Below are positions 1 through 8,921 of a DNA stretch of 64,000 nucleotides, one piece after another. The translations under genes and the position numbers were made by a program. The notes beneath the pieces are model-generated. The model saw only the letters and a list, made by a program, of their open reading frames with translations, searched no databases and was not told the DNA's origin. Where the stretch lies: contig UCOA01000007.1 of assembly GCA_900474095.1 (NCBI GenBank), positions 1 to 64,000 of the forward strand. The letters are read 5' to 3'. This DNA is from Hyphomicrobiales bacterium. Lineage in GTDB: Bacteria > Pseudomonadota > Alphaproteobacteria > Rhizobiales > Rhizobiaceae. Each line of letters starts with the position of its first letter. Within the stretch, counting starts at the first letter, position 1.

Positions 1-2122
1 CCCCCAGCCAGTCTTTCGGCGGGCGCAGATAGCGGCTGTGATAGAGTTCCAGAAACTTCGCCCGGAAACTCGGAACATTGACCTTGATCGGGCACCCACC
101 GACGCAGGACTTGCACGCGAGGCAGCCATCCATCGCCTCTTTGACCTCATGCGAAAAATCGGCTGCCCGCTGGCCTTGAAATGCCGAATTCAGGACCTTG
201 GCGGGAACGCTGCGCCAGGAAGAGAGCGAGCGAATATGGTTCGCTTCCGCCAAGGGATCCGACCCATTGGCCGCAATCTGTCTCAGCCATTCCTTGGTGA
301 GCATTGCCCTGCCCTTCGGCGAATGCCGACGCTCTCTGGTTGCTTTCCAGGAGGGGCACATCGCCGTATCCGGATCCCAATCGTAGCACGCGCCATTGCC
401 GTTGCAGCTCATCACGTCCGTATAGACAGCTCGCACGCTCTGCGGAATTTTTCTGTCGGCCTGGCCCCGTGTCGGAACGCCGTCGATCTTCAGAAGTGCC
501 TCGCCTCTCGGCGCTGCGATCTTGCCCGGGTTCAGCTGGTTGTGCGGATCGAATATCTGCTTGACCGCCTGGATCACCGGATAAAGCTGACCGAAGAACT
601 TGGGTGAATATTCGGAACGCACGCCCTTTCCATGTTCGCCCCAGAGCAACCCGCCATATTTCAGCGTCAGATCTGCAACTTCGTCGGTAATCTCGCGAAT
701 AAGCTTTTCCTGCTCCGGCGCCTTCATGTCGATGGCTGGCCTAACATGCAGGACGCCGGCATCCACATGACCGAACATGCCGTAGTCCAGGCCGCGCCTG
801 TCCAGCACCGCTCTGAACTCCTCGATGTAGTCGGCGAGATTTTCAGGAGGAACTGCCGTGTCCTCGACGAACGCGATGGGGCGCTTGTCGCTCTGCATGT
901 TGCCGAGAAGGCCGACGGCGCGCTTTCGCATCTGCCAGATGCGCCGCACCGACGCTTCGCCGCGTGCAATCGTAAAGCCGAGACGACCCGCCACCCGGCC
1001 CTCAACCTCGAGCGCCGCAACCAAACGGGCGAGCGGTCGTTCGACGTCGTCCGCCGTGGTGCCGACGAATTCGACCAGATTGACTCCCCGCGCCGGCTCA
1101 CCGGCAATGGACGGGAAAAACTCCTTCACACCATCCCAGACGATGTCTTCCTGCGCCAACCCAAGCACCTTGGAATCAACCGTTTCGATGGACGCCGCTC
1201 CGAAATCGATCAGGGACTGTGCATCACGCAGACATTTATCGAAATTCTCGTACTGAACGTTGACCAGAACGGAATACTGCGGGATCGGGAGAATCCGCAG
1301 CTTGGCTTCAGTGATGACGCCAAGCGTCCCTTCTGAGCCGCAAAGAACGGAATTAAGATCGAACCTTCCCTCCCTATTCCTGATGTGGGCAAGGTCGTAG
1401 CCCGTCAGGCAGCGATTGAGTTTGGGAAACTGCTTCTCGATGGCAGAGGCATTGTCTCGCTGAAGCTGGTCGATGACCCGGTGGACGTCGCCGACAATGC
1501 CGGGCGTTCGCTTTGCCTGCGCGAGTTGCAGATCATCGATCGGGTGGGAGGTCCAGAGGGTGCCATCGAAGAAAACCGACGTCAGCTCGAGAACATGATC
1601 GCGGGTTTTGCCGTAAAGACACGAGCCTTGACCGCTGGCATCGGTGTTGATCATTCCTCCAATCGTTGCACGGTTGGATGTACTCAATTCCGGAGCGAAA
1701 AACATCCCATGTGTGTGCAGGGCAGCGTTGAGCTGGTCCTTAACGACCCCAGCCTGGACACGAACCCAGCCCTCGTTCGCGTTTATTTCAACAATACCGT
1801 TCAAATATCGGGAAAGATCGAGAACCACTCCGTCGCTGAGAGACTGGCCGTTCGTGCCGGTTCCTCCGCCGCGTGCTGACAGCTTCAGATTTCTGAAAGC
1901 TGGCTGCGCGAGAAGCCTGAGCACGACAGAAACATCGTCGGCGTTCTGGGGAAACAGAACGGCCTTAGGGGCGATTTCATAGATCGAATTGTCCGTTGCA
2001 AAAACCACCTGGGCGGAGCGGTCTGCACTGATGTCTCCACCGAACCCTGCTTCGCCAATGGCAACGAGATACTCATTCACCAGCGAGGCGTCATGAGGAT
2101 CTGGAGCGAGGCGAGGAATCAT
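1..2122 (-). CDS. FAD-linked oxidase with 4Fe-4S domain, YdiJ/D-2-hydroxyacid dehydrogenase-like, partial
   Basis: The reading frame is open from an ATG at 2122 to the left edge (707 codons), so the C-terminus is missing; relatives have about 1000 residues. The N-terminal third has the FAD_binding_4 fold, with a glycine-rich ARGGGTGTNGQ stretch near residue 84 and NRATIGGMINTDASG near 150. An FAD-oxidase C domain follows, with GHVDAGVLHVRP and PHNQLNPGKI. A ferredoxin-like cluster motif is at C667-x2-C670-x2-C673-x3-C677-P. This domain order is that of YdiJ-type membrane-associated D-2-hydroxyacid (D-lactate or D-2-hydroxyglutarate) dehydrogenases. AGGA lies 9 nt before the ATG. It is the last visible gene of the minus-strand operon starting at 8506, directly after a lactonase, which fits oxidation of the hydroxy acid released from a lactone (inference). 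Confidence 0.85.
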   Translation of the reverse strand, partial: MIPRLAPDPHDASLVNEYLVAIGEAGFGGDISADRSAQVVFATDNSIYEIAPKAVLFPQNADDVSVVLRLLAQPAFRNLKLSARGGGTGTNGQSLSDGVVLDLSRYLNGIVEINANEGWVRVQAGVVKDQLNAALHTHGMFFAPELSTSNRATIGGMINTDASGQGSCLYGKTRDHVLELTSVFFDGTLWTSHPIDDLQLAQAKRTPGIVGDVHRVIDQLQRDNASAIEKQFPKLNRCLTGYDLAHIRNREGRFDLNSVLCGSEGTLGVITEAKLRILPIPQYSVLVNVQYENFDKCLRDAQSLIDFGAASIETVDSKVLGLAQEDIVWDGVKEFFPSIAGEPARGVNLVEFVGTTADDVERPLARLVAALEVEGRVAGRLGFTIARGEASVRRIWQMRKRAVGLLGNMQSDKRPIAFVEDTAVPPENLADYIEEFRAVLDRRGLDYGMFGHVDAGVLHVRPAIDMKAPEQEKLIREITDEVADLTLKYGGLLWGEHGKGVRSEYSPKFFGQLYPVIQAVKQIFDPHNQLNPGKIAAPRGEALLKIDGVPTRGQADRKIPQSVRAVYTDVMSCNGNGACYDWDPDTAMCPSWKATRERRHSPKGRAMLTKEWLRQIAANGSDPLAEANHIRSLSSWRSVPAKVLNSAFQGQRAADFSHEVKEAMDGCLACKSCVGGCPIKVNVPSFRAKFLELYHSRYLRPPKDWLG

Positions 2123-2247
2123 GAGGCATTTCCTGGTATTGCATCAGGTGCAAAGACGCGTGGATACCGCTGGAATAGCGGTCCCGATCACATTGGGGCG
2201 GTGGTGATGGCGCAAATTCTTGCCCCATCACCAATTCTACAGGTGTG

Positions 2248-3042
2248 CTAGGCGTAATAGTCGGGGACTTTCTTGAAATGCTGCCAGCCCTCAAGATCGT
2301 GGCCTGTAACGACGATCGCGTCCGTCTGCTTGGCGAGCATCCTCAGCTTCTTGACGCTTCTCACAGTGTCCACCGCTGACGTCATGAAGCCCGGAAGGCA
2401 TTTTTCATTCCAGTGATCGAGTGTATAGGCAGCATCGATCACGAGCATAATGGGACCCGATTCCGGAAGCGTGATCAAAAATGACTGATGGCCGGGTGAG
2501 TGACCGGGCGACGTGTAGAGCTTGATCACGCCGTCGCCGTAGAGGTCGAACCCGTCGGTCTTCTCGCCTTCGAGGAAAAACCAGTCGAGGCCGGGCTTGT
2601 CAAAATCCTTGCGGATGTATCCGCCCGCCGAAAACCAGTCGGCGTTGAATGCGTATTCGTACTCACTTCGCTGCACGATGTGGGTCGCATTCGGGAACCT
2701 TCCGGTCGCACCGGTATGATCGAGGTGGAGGTGTGAGTGAAGGACGTATTTCACGTCCTCGACCTTGAACCCGGCCTTGATCAGCTGATTGACGCAGGTC
2801 TCTTCTTCCGTCAGCAACGGATAGTAGACGTCGGCCGTCGTGCCCCAATGCCCCTTCGGATCCTGCGCAGCCTCAAGCGCAATACCGCCGTCGATGACGA
2901 CATTGCCCTTTGGATGCGTGATCAGGTACCACGGGATCGGTGTGATAAATTCGCCCTGGCCCCGACCCAATTTGATGTCCACTTCCTTCTGCCGGATGTG
3001 TCCTGTCTGGAACATGTAGAGACGTATCTCTGTCAATGTCAT
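2248..3042 (-). CDS. blcC: Metallo-beta-lactamase-fold lactonase, BlcC/AttM/AiiB-like
   Basis: The 264-residue protein closely resembles Agrobacterium BlcC/AttM, a gamma-butyrolactone and N-acyl-homoserine lactone lactonase. The dizinc motif HxHxDH is H104-L-H106-L-D108-H109, followed by FPNATHIVQRSEYEYAF, GHSPGHQS, the bridging aspartate in VIDAAYT and a late histidine in VVTGHD. There is no signal peptide, so it should act in the cytoplasm. The ATG is preceded by GAGGAGAA. It lies 50 bp downstream of the sugar ABC ATPase gene and 125 bp upstream of the FAD/4Fe-4S dehydrogenase gene. In Agrobacterium the family sits with a semialdehyde and an alcohol dehydrogenase (blcAB); here it sits in a sugar-import operon, so a sugar-derived lactone is a likely substrate. 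Activity on homoserine lactones is possible but not shown. Confidence 0.88.
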   Translation of the reverse strand: MTLTEIRLYMFQTGHIRQKEVDIKLGRGQGEFITPIPWYLITHPKGNVVIDGGIALEAAQDPKGHWGTTADVYYPLLTEEETCVNQLIKAGFKVEDVKYVLHSHLHLDHTGATGRFPNATHIVQRSEYEYAFNADWFSAGGYIRKDFDKPGLDWFFLEGEKTDGFDLYGDGVIKLYTSPGHSPGHQSFLITLPESGPIMLVIDAAYTLDHWNEKCLPGFMTSAVDTVRSVKKLRMLAKQTDAIVVTGHDLEGWQHFKKVPDYYA

Positions 3043-3091
3043 TTCTCCTCGATTGATGGGCTCCTACCTGCCCACTATTTCCGACTGCAGC

Positions 3092-4606
3092 CTATGCGCT
3101 GACAACCATATTGACCTTCGGATTGGCTTCCTTGCTGATCGTCATCGCCAGCAGACCATCCCTGTCACACCCCGATCGTGGGAGCTGCGCCGAGACCGCC
3201 CCGTCGTGCACAACCATGATTGTTTCAGATAGAGCCAGCAGTTCCTTCACGGATGTCGAGATGACGATGATCGCCGCACCTGCCTCTGCCATTTTCAGGA
3301 TGATTTCATAAATCTGGCGGATCGCACCGACATCGACGCCGGAGGTCGGCTCGACAAATACGTAGACTTTCGCCTGCCGTTCTAGCCACTTGCCGATCAC
3401 TGCCTTTTGTTGGTTGCCGCCCGAAAAATATCGGATCGGCCGGTCCGGCGCGTTGGGATATATCGAAAGGCGCTGGATGATCCCCTCGGCATAGCGGCGC
3501 TTCGCCGCACCCTGCACCAGTCCCCGTTTTGCAAGTCTCGACAGTGCCGGCAGGCTGACATTCTCGGCCATCGACAGGCTGGGGAACAGAGCCTGCTTGC
3601 GCCGCTCCTCCGGAATGAGGGCGATACCGCATTTCAGGGCGTCACCCGGATTGCGAATGACTGTTAAGGCCCCATCGATCACGATCTCGCCTTCATAGGC
3701 CGAGAGACCACCCAGGCACTTCTCGATCTGCTCCATGCCAGCGCCCAATGGGCCTGTAACGCCCAGAATTTCACCTGCTCTGACTTTTAAGGAGAGTGGG
3801 GCAAGTCTGGGCGTTGAAAGGTTTTTGAGCTCCAGAACGACCCGGTCCTGGCTGTGCCCGTGATTTTCGATCTGCAGATCTGCGGAGCTTCTGTTGACCA
3901 TGAGCTGGGTTACCACCTCCTCGTCGATCTTACCGCGTTCCAGCGTCCCGGAGACTCGACCGTCCCGAAGGATCGTGGCGCGGTCGCAAAGCAGCTTCAC
4001 CTCGTGAAGCCGGTGCGAAATATAGACAATCGTGATGCCGCTTTGCTTGAAGGTCGCGATCATCTTAAAGAGAAGCTCGCTCTCGCCGGCCGACAGGCGT
4101 GCAGTCGGTTCGTCGAGGATGATAAGCTTGTAACGACGGTGAAACAGTGTCGCGAGCGTCACCATCTGCATCTGTGCTGCCGTGAGGGTCGATGCCTTGC
4201 GATCGGGATCAAGATCGAGACCGATCTCCTGCATGATCCTCGCCGCCTCCTGGCGAATATTGCGTCTGTTGATCCAGATGCGGCTCGGCTCGTTTCCAAG
4301 CAGAATGTTCTCGGCGACCGTCATGCTGCCGGCGAGCTCGGAGTCCTGATAGACCGCACCCAGACCGTGTGCATGGGCATCCACCGGACGATGGACATGG
4401 ATCGGCTTGCCGTCGAGCAATATCTCTCCGCCGGACGGAGAATAGACACCCGTCAGGATCTTGATCAGCGTCGACTTGCCTGCTCCGTTCTCGCCCAGCA
4501 GACCGTGAACTTCGCCACGCTCGAACGAGAGGGAAATGCCTTTCAGGACCTGGATGCCGGCGAAGTCCTTTGCCAGGTCTTTCAGTTCGATCAATGGCGT
4601 TGCCAT
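3092..4606 (-). CDS. Sugar ABC transporter ATP-binding protein (CUT2, RbsA/MglA type), importer I
   Basis: This 504-residue protein has two ATP-binding domains in tandem, as in the ribose/galactoside CUT2 family. The first has Walker A GENGAGKST at 38-46 and Walker B LIILDEPTARLS. The second has the usual degenerate Walker A (GPLGAGMEQ), the signature YFSGGNQQKA and the CUT2 hallmark EERRKQALFP. Oddities are the first signature, LTAAQMQMV, where LSIGQQQMV is common, and the second Walker B, YVFVEPTSGVDVGA, in which the Asp before Glu is replaced by Val. GGAGG precedes the ATG, and the permease gene ends 10 bp upstream. It energises uptake by importer I. Confidence 0.93.
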   Translation of the reverse strand: MATPLIELKDLAKDFAGIQVLKGISLSFERGEVHGLLGENGAGKSTLIKILTGVYSPSGGEILLDGKPIHVHRPVDAHAHGLGAVYQDSELAGSMTVAENILLGNEPSRIWINRRNIRQEAARIMQEIGLDLDPDRKASTLTAAQMQMVTLATLFHRRYKLIILDEPTARLSAGESELLFKMIATFKQSGITIVYISHRLHEVKLLCDRATILRDGRVSGTLERGKIDEEVVTQLMVNRSSADLQIENHGHSQDRVVLELKNLSTPRLAPLSLKVRAGEILGVTGPLGAGMEQIEKCLGGLSAYEGEIVIDGALTVIRNPGDALKCGIALIPEERRKQALFPSLSMAENVSLPALSRLAKRGLVQGAAKRRYAEGIIQRLSIYPNAPDRPIRYFSGGNQQKAVIGKWLERQAKVYVFVEPTSGVDVGAIRQIYEIILKMAEAGAAIIVISTSVKELLALSETIMVVHDGAVSAQLPRSGCDRDGLLAMTISKEANPKVNMVVSA

Positions 4607-4616
4607 GGTCGCCTCC

Positions 4617-5636
4617 TCAAATGAACTTCAGGTGAATTTCTTCACGGTTTAGAGCGGCATTCGCTCCAACAGCGGCCAACAGAACGAAACCGTTGAACAG
4701 CTGGCGCGTGGCAAACGAAATCCCGATCATGTTCATGCCGGAGCTGACCATGTAGAGGAAAAAGACGCCGAGCAGAGTACCCAGAACATGCGGCTTGCCC
4801 TTGCCCAGAATGGTCGCGCCAAGGAACACGGCGGCGAATGCTTCAAGGAGATATCCTTGGCCGCCGACTGGTTGCGCGGATGAAGAGATCGATGTCAGCA
4901 GGATGCCACCGATGCCGCTAAACAGTGCGGACAGGACGAAGCTAACGATCACCCAACGGTAGACGCTGATTCCGGAGTAGTACGCGGCCATGGGATTGTC
5001 GCCAACGGCACCGATATAGTGCCCCGCCTTGCTGCGAGTGGACAGGACGTGTCCACAGACGAATACGGCTGCAAGGATGATGACGGGGAAGGCGATCGGA
5101 CCGACACGTCCCTGCCCCAGAAACCTGAACACGGCCTCGTTGTAATCGACTGGAATTTGATAACCGCCCGAGAGGTAGGTATTGACGCCACCAAGCAGAA
5201 ACATGACGCCAAGCGTCGTAACGATGCCGGAGAGCCTGCCGTAGGTCACGAGAACTCCGTTTACGGCGCCGATAAGGCATGCCGCACCAAGGCCCACTGC
5301 CGTAGCACCAATCCAGCCGATGCTCGGGATGAGCAGTGCGGTGATAATGGATGTAGTCGTCACGACCGCGCCGATTGAAAGATCGAAGCTCCCGGCGGCC
5401 ACAACATATGTCAGCCCCATCGAAAGGAGTGCGCTGACGATCATCGAGAACAGGATATTGTTGAAGTTTGAAACCGTCCCGAAATACGGGCTCATCAACG
5501 AGAAGAACACCCCAAAGAGGATGATCACAAGAATCGTTCCCCAACGTCGGAAGAAACTGAGGATCGCGCTTGTACCGGTTTCGGTTTGGATGTCTGTGCG
5601 GGCCTTTGCGACGGCGCCTGTCGAGGATGTGGACAT
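4617..5636 (-). CDS. Sugar ABC transporter permease (CUT2, RbsC type), importer I
   Basis: A 339-residue, very hydrophobic protein with about eight to ten membrane segments belonging to the BPD_transp_2 family. Family landmarks are GSFDLSIGAVV in the first half, VLVTYGRLSGIVTTLG, and the loop AVFLGATILGKGKPH near the C-terminus. AAGGAG lies upstream of both a GTG at 5639 and the ATG at 5636; I use the ATG. It is the single permease of importer I (presumably a homodimer), between the binding-protein gene at 5772 and the ATPase gene at 4606. Confidence 0.92.
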   Translation of the reverse strand: MSTSSTGAVAKARTDIQTETGTSAILSFFRRWGTILVIILFGVFFSLMSPYFGTVSNFNNILFSMIVSALLSMGLTYVVAAGSFDLSIGAVVTTTSIITALLIPSIGWIGATAVGLGAACLIGAVNGVLVTYGRLSGIVTTLGVMFLLGGVNTYLSGGYQIPVDYNEAVFRFLGQGRVGPIAFPVIILAAVFVCGHVLSTRSKAGHYIGAVGDNPMAAYYSGISVYRWVIVSFVLSALFSGIGGILLTSISSSAQPVGGQGYLLEAFAAVFLGATILGKGKPHVLGTLLGVFFLYMVSSGMNMIGISFATRQLFNGFVLLAAVGANAALNREEIHLKFI

Positions 5637-5771
5637 CACGGATGTCTCCTTAGAACTGTGTTAAACCGGGTGCCGCGTTTCCATTCCGCGCTTCGATTTT
5701 CCAGAATTGTACCCCGGTCTGCTCGGGCCCGGAGGAACTGTCTCCGGACCCGATCCCCTTGGGAGGTTTTT

Positions 5772-6860
5772 TTATCCGCCGTAGGTCTTGAGGAGTTCGA
5801 TCGCCTTCTGGTCCATCGCCTTAAGCTCCTGAAGAGCACCCGCAGCTTCCGACTTTTCGATCGCCGTCACCGGCACACGGTAGGTGTGGTTCGGAATCTC
5901 CTGGCCCTGACCCAAAGCGAGCGCGATCTCGCCAATTTTATCACCGGCCGTATGGTAGGGAACGTCTGTCGAGAACGCGATCGGGCTGTCTGGAGATGCC
6001 ATTTCGCTGAGCAACTGATCTGAGAAGTAATGGTTCACCACAAGTGCTTTGCGACCCATCTGCGTCAGGGCCTGCGATGCGCCGACGGTCAGAGGCCACC
6101 ACCAGGAAACGATTGCCTGGAGGCTTTCGGGATCCGGGTTCGACTGCAGAAGCGACAAGGCGTTTTCACGGCCCTTGGAAATCTGGTCGGACGTCGACGT
6201 CGAGCCGGTCATGAATGGCAGCATCTTCATGCGCGGTTCGAACTTCGTCATGACTTCGAGCTGATCGACCTCCTGATCGAACGGCGTATAGAAACCGCGA
6301 TCTTCGGCGGTCTGGATGATGGTGCCCTGACGCGAAAGCTTGTTCTGGAGCCAGTAACCCATCGCGGTACCCGTCGCCCAGGTGTCTTCCTGAACGGATG
6401 GGGAATCCTTGACCGGCACCATGAAGCCGACGGTTTTGATGCCGCGGCGATGCGCCTCTTCAACAATGTATGCGGTCTCCGATTCCTGAGAATAGATGCC
6501 CAGAACGAGGACGTCGATGCCGCGGTCCAAAAGCTGCCGCGCCGAATCCTGTTCGCTCTGCTTGGAGGGTTCCCCCCGAACGGTGACGAGCTCGCCGCCG
6601 TTATCCAGCACCGTCTGTGCGATACGCCAGCATCCGCGCCGCCAGGGCTGGTTGAACGGGCCGTAGCAAAGACCAAGTCCGACCTTCACCTTCTTGCCGT
6701 TTGACACGAATTTGGGAATCTCGCTCGTCAATGCGTATGCCGATTGGGCTGTCGCAGCCAAAGCACCTGCTGCAGCAATACCAGCGCCGAGCCCAGCCAA
6801 AATCTGCCGTCTGTTGTAGCCTATATGCTCCTGCATTTCTTCTTTCCAGAACCTAGTCAT
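5772..6860 (-). CDS. Periplasmic sugar-binding protein with Tat signal, importer I
   Basis: The 362-residue product is a Peripla_BP_4-type substrate-binding protein. Its leader has a twin arginine (NRRQILAG at residues 16-23) before a hydrophobic stretch ending SAYA, which predicts Tat rather than Sec export. The mature part starts VSNGKKVKVGLGLCYGPF and has the alternating fold of two Rossmann-like lobes (RGIDVLVLGIYSQESETA, AIVSWWWPLTVGAS). AAAGGAGG stands 8 nt before the ATG, which supports this start over an internal Met at residue 9. It is the third-lowest spaced member of the operon, 54 bp after the GMC gene and 135 bp before the permease gene. The ligand cannot be told from sequence; an oxidisable sugar or polyol fits the neighbours. 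Confidence 0.9.
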   Translation of the reverse strand: MTRFWKEEMQEHIGYNRRQILAGLGAGIAAAGALAATAQSAYALTSEIPKFVSNGKKVKVGLGLCYGPFNQPWRRGCWRIAQTVLDNGGELVTVRGEPSKQSEQDSARQLLDRGIDVLVLGIYSQESETAYIVEEAHRRGIKTVGFMVPVKDSPSVQEDTWATGTAMGYWLQNKLSRQGTIIQTAEDRGFYTPFDQEVDQLEVMTKFEPRMKMLPFMTGSTSTSDQISKGRENALSLLQSNPDPESLQAIVSWWWPLTVGASQALTQMGRKALVVNHYFSDQLLSEMASPDSPIAFSTDVPYHTAGDKIGEIALALGQGQEIPNHTYRVPVTAIEKSEAAGALQELKAMDQKAIELLKTYGG

Positions 6861-6913
6861 TTCCGTTCCTCCTTTGTGAATTTCTCTACCTCTCAGAGCA
6901 TTCTGCCGCGTGG

Positions 6914-8506
6914 TCAGGGTGCTCTGTCCTCCCGGATCATGGCGGCGCCCTTTTCAGCAATCATAAGGACCGCCGCCATCGTATTTCCGGAGATCTGCGT
7001 GGGCATGACCGACGCATCGATCACCCTCAATCCGTCAATTCCATGCACGCGAAGACGATCGTCAACGACCGCCTGGGGTCCGGTTCCCATGCTGCACGTG
7101 CCGACAGGGTGATAGATCGTCTGGCCGTTCTCGCGTGCGAAGTGGAGCCACTGGTCGTCGGTTTCGACATTTTTGCCGGGGCTCATCTCATGCGAGACAA
7201 ATGGCTTCATCGCGCTTTGTCCGACGATATCCCGGGCAATTCGCATTCCCCGGATCAATGTGTCCTGATCCTCGGTCGTCGCGAGTATATTTGGTCGAAT
7301 TGCCGGAGCGACAAACGGATCTGCGGATTTGACGTGGATCGTGCCACGCGATTCCGGGCGCAACGGCGACACGCCAATCGTCATCCCCGGCTGACGATCA
7401 AGCTTGCGATCGGCTGCGTTGGCGTAACTGGCATGCATGAAGAAATATTGGACATCCGGAGACGACAGCCCCGGACGGGTCCTGACAAAACCATGAGCCA
7501 GGCCGGTCGCAAGCGTCAAGATGCCTTTTCGGGTCGTGAAATATTGCGCGACTGCCTTTGCAAGCGCAACACCCCGGCTTTGTTCGTTCAACGTAATCGG
7601 TTGAGTGACGCGCCAGTTCATCCGGGTGCAGAAATGATCCGCGTAGTTCGCACCGACCCCTGGCAACACATGATTGATTGGGAGCCCGGCGGATTTTAGC
7701 ACTTCGGGATCTCCGATCCCCGAAAGCTCGAGTATCTGCGGGGACTGGACCGCGCCCGCAGCCAGAACGACTTCTTTCGTGAAAACCTGGCATTTCCGCC
7801 CGTCTCGGTAATACTCCACGCCACTAACGCGGGTGCCATCCAGGATGACACGCGTAACATGTGAGTTGGTATGTACTTCCAGATTTGGACGGTTGCGGGC
7901 AGATTGCAGATATGCCGTGGACGTGCTCCAGCGGCGTCCATCACGCTGATTAACCTGGTAATACCCAAACCCGTCCTGGTCAGCGCCATTGTAGTCTGGG
8001 TTTTTGCGGTAGCCGGCCTGTAACGCTGCGTCTATGAAGGCTTCGGAAAGCACCGGGCGTTCCTTTACCTCGACCACATTCAATGGTCCTTCGCCACCGC
8101 GAAGTTCATTGGATCCTCCCTCCCAATTTTCCATCCGCCGGAAGTATGGAAGGACGTCCTGAAAGCCCCAGCCCTTATTGCCAAGCTGCGCCCAATGATC
8201 AAAATCCTGCGGCTGTCCCCTCACGAAAATCATGCCGTTAATCAGCGAGGACCCCCCAAGGCCTTTACCACGCGGGACCACGATTTTTCTCTGAAGCACA
8301 TTCTCTTCGGGCTCGGTCCAGAAGCGCCAGTTGAAGCGTTCATTGACCAGCAGCTTGCCAAAACCGGCAGGAATGTTGACCCAGAATCCTTTGCCCTCGC
8401 CTCCCGCCTCCAGCAGAAGAACTTTGTAGTTGGCGTCTTCGGTCAAGCGGTTGGCAAGGACGCAACCAGCCGTTCCTCCGCCAATGATGACGCAGTCGAA
8501 ATTCAT
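6914..8506 (-). CDS. GMC-family FAD oxidoreductase (choline/alcohol/sugar dehydrogenase type)
   Basis: A 530-residue glucose-methanol-choline oxidoreductase. The N-terminus is the dinucleotide-binding motif IIGGGTAGCVLANRLTED, followed by the GMC signature PRGKGLGGSSLINGMIFVRG. The C-terminal catalytic region has YHPVGTCSMGTG and ISGNTMAAVLMIAEKGA, giving the expected His and Asn. There is no signal peptide. It is first in the minus-strand operon running down to the left edge and is divergent from the GntR-type gene at 8922 across 415 bp. With a lactonase in the same operon, a role in oxidising an imported sugar-like alcohol or hemiacetal is plausible; the substrate is unproven. Confidence 0.93.
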   Translation of the reverse strand: MNFDCVIIGGGTAGCVLANRLTEDANYKVLLLEAGGEGKGFWVNIPAGFGKLLVNERFNWRFWTEPEENVLQRKIVVPRGKGLGGSSLINGMIFVRGQPQDFDHWAQLGNKGWGFQDVLPYFRRMENWEGGSNELRGGEGPLNVVEVKERPVLSEAFIDAALQAGYRKNPDYNGADQDGFGYYQVNQRDGRRWSTSTAYLQSARNRPNLEVHTNSHVTRVILDGTRVSGVEYYRDGRKCQVFTKEVVLAAGAVQSPQILELSGIGDPEVLKSAGLPINHVLPGVGANYADHFCTRMNWRVTQPITLNEQSRGVALAKAVAQYFTTRKGILTLATGLAHGFVRTRPGLSSPDVQYFFMHASYANAADRKLDRQPGMTIGVSPLRPESRGTIHVKSADPFVAPAIRPNILATTEDQDTLIRGMRIARDIVGQSAMKPFVSHEMSPGKNVETDDQWLHFARENGQTIYHPVGTCSMGTGPQAVVDDRLRVHGIDGLRVIDASVMPTQISGNTMAAVLMIAEKGAAMIREDRAP

Positions 8507-8723
8507 CGGAATACTCGCTTTGAAGTCTGGATATCTTGCAGCAAGGACTGGCGGAAGCAGCCAGCGCCAAGCCGAATTAGGGTGTCGCCGCTGACGATAT
8601 CAGCCGACGCAGAAACCCGTGATCTGGCGCATCCATCTCATGCACATGATTTTCCCTCCTCTCGGACGACCGGAATTGTCCGTCTCGCACAGGCCGCCTC
8701 CACAACGGCCATTTCTTCTGAAG

Positions 8724-8757
8724 TAAACTAACCATGAAACCATGTTGCCTGACAAGT
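8724..8757. promoter_or_regulatory. 34-bp regulatory element, copy 1 (upstream of operon I)
   Basis: This 34-bp stretch matches 16261-16294 at 32 of 34 positions, with mismatches only at positions 20 and 28. It contains TTGCCTGACAA (8745-8755), which resembles the short TTG-N5-CAA dyads bound by FadR/GntR-type regulators. It lies 218 bp upstream of the GMC gene and 165 bp upstream of the GntR/FCD gene. It is a likely operator of that regulator. Confidence 0.6.
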
Positions 8758-8855
8758 GAAAATCTGCTTAAATCAGAAAAAAGTTTCGAAGGCTTGGTTG
8801 CGCCACCTCAGCCATGATACCGGAGGGACCTTTTACCGCGCGATTGGGTGGCTAC

Positions 8856-8871
8856 TTGACCCTCTCAGGGT
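8856..8871 (+). promoter_or_regulatory. Possible promoter/dyad before the GntR gene
   Basis: TTGACC at 8856 overlaps a small dyad, ACCCT-CTC-AGGGT (8859-8871), about 50 bp before the GntR start codon. It could be a -35 box with an overlapping operator for autoregulation. The arms are short, so this is weak. Confidence 0.25.
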
Positions 8872-8921
8872 TAATGCTCGAAAACGTGAAGTGAGGTTCT
8901 AGCGCTTGGGGAGAATTACTG

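Noticed and set aside
38-1879. Plus-strand open frames of 189, 234 and 164 residues
   Set aside because: They are antisense to the FAD/4Fe-4S dehydrogenase, whose minus-strand frame is open throughout and has clear family motifs.
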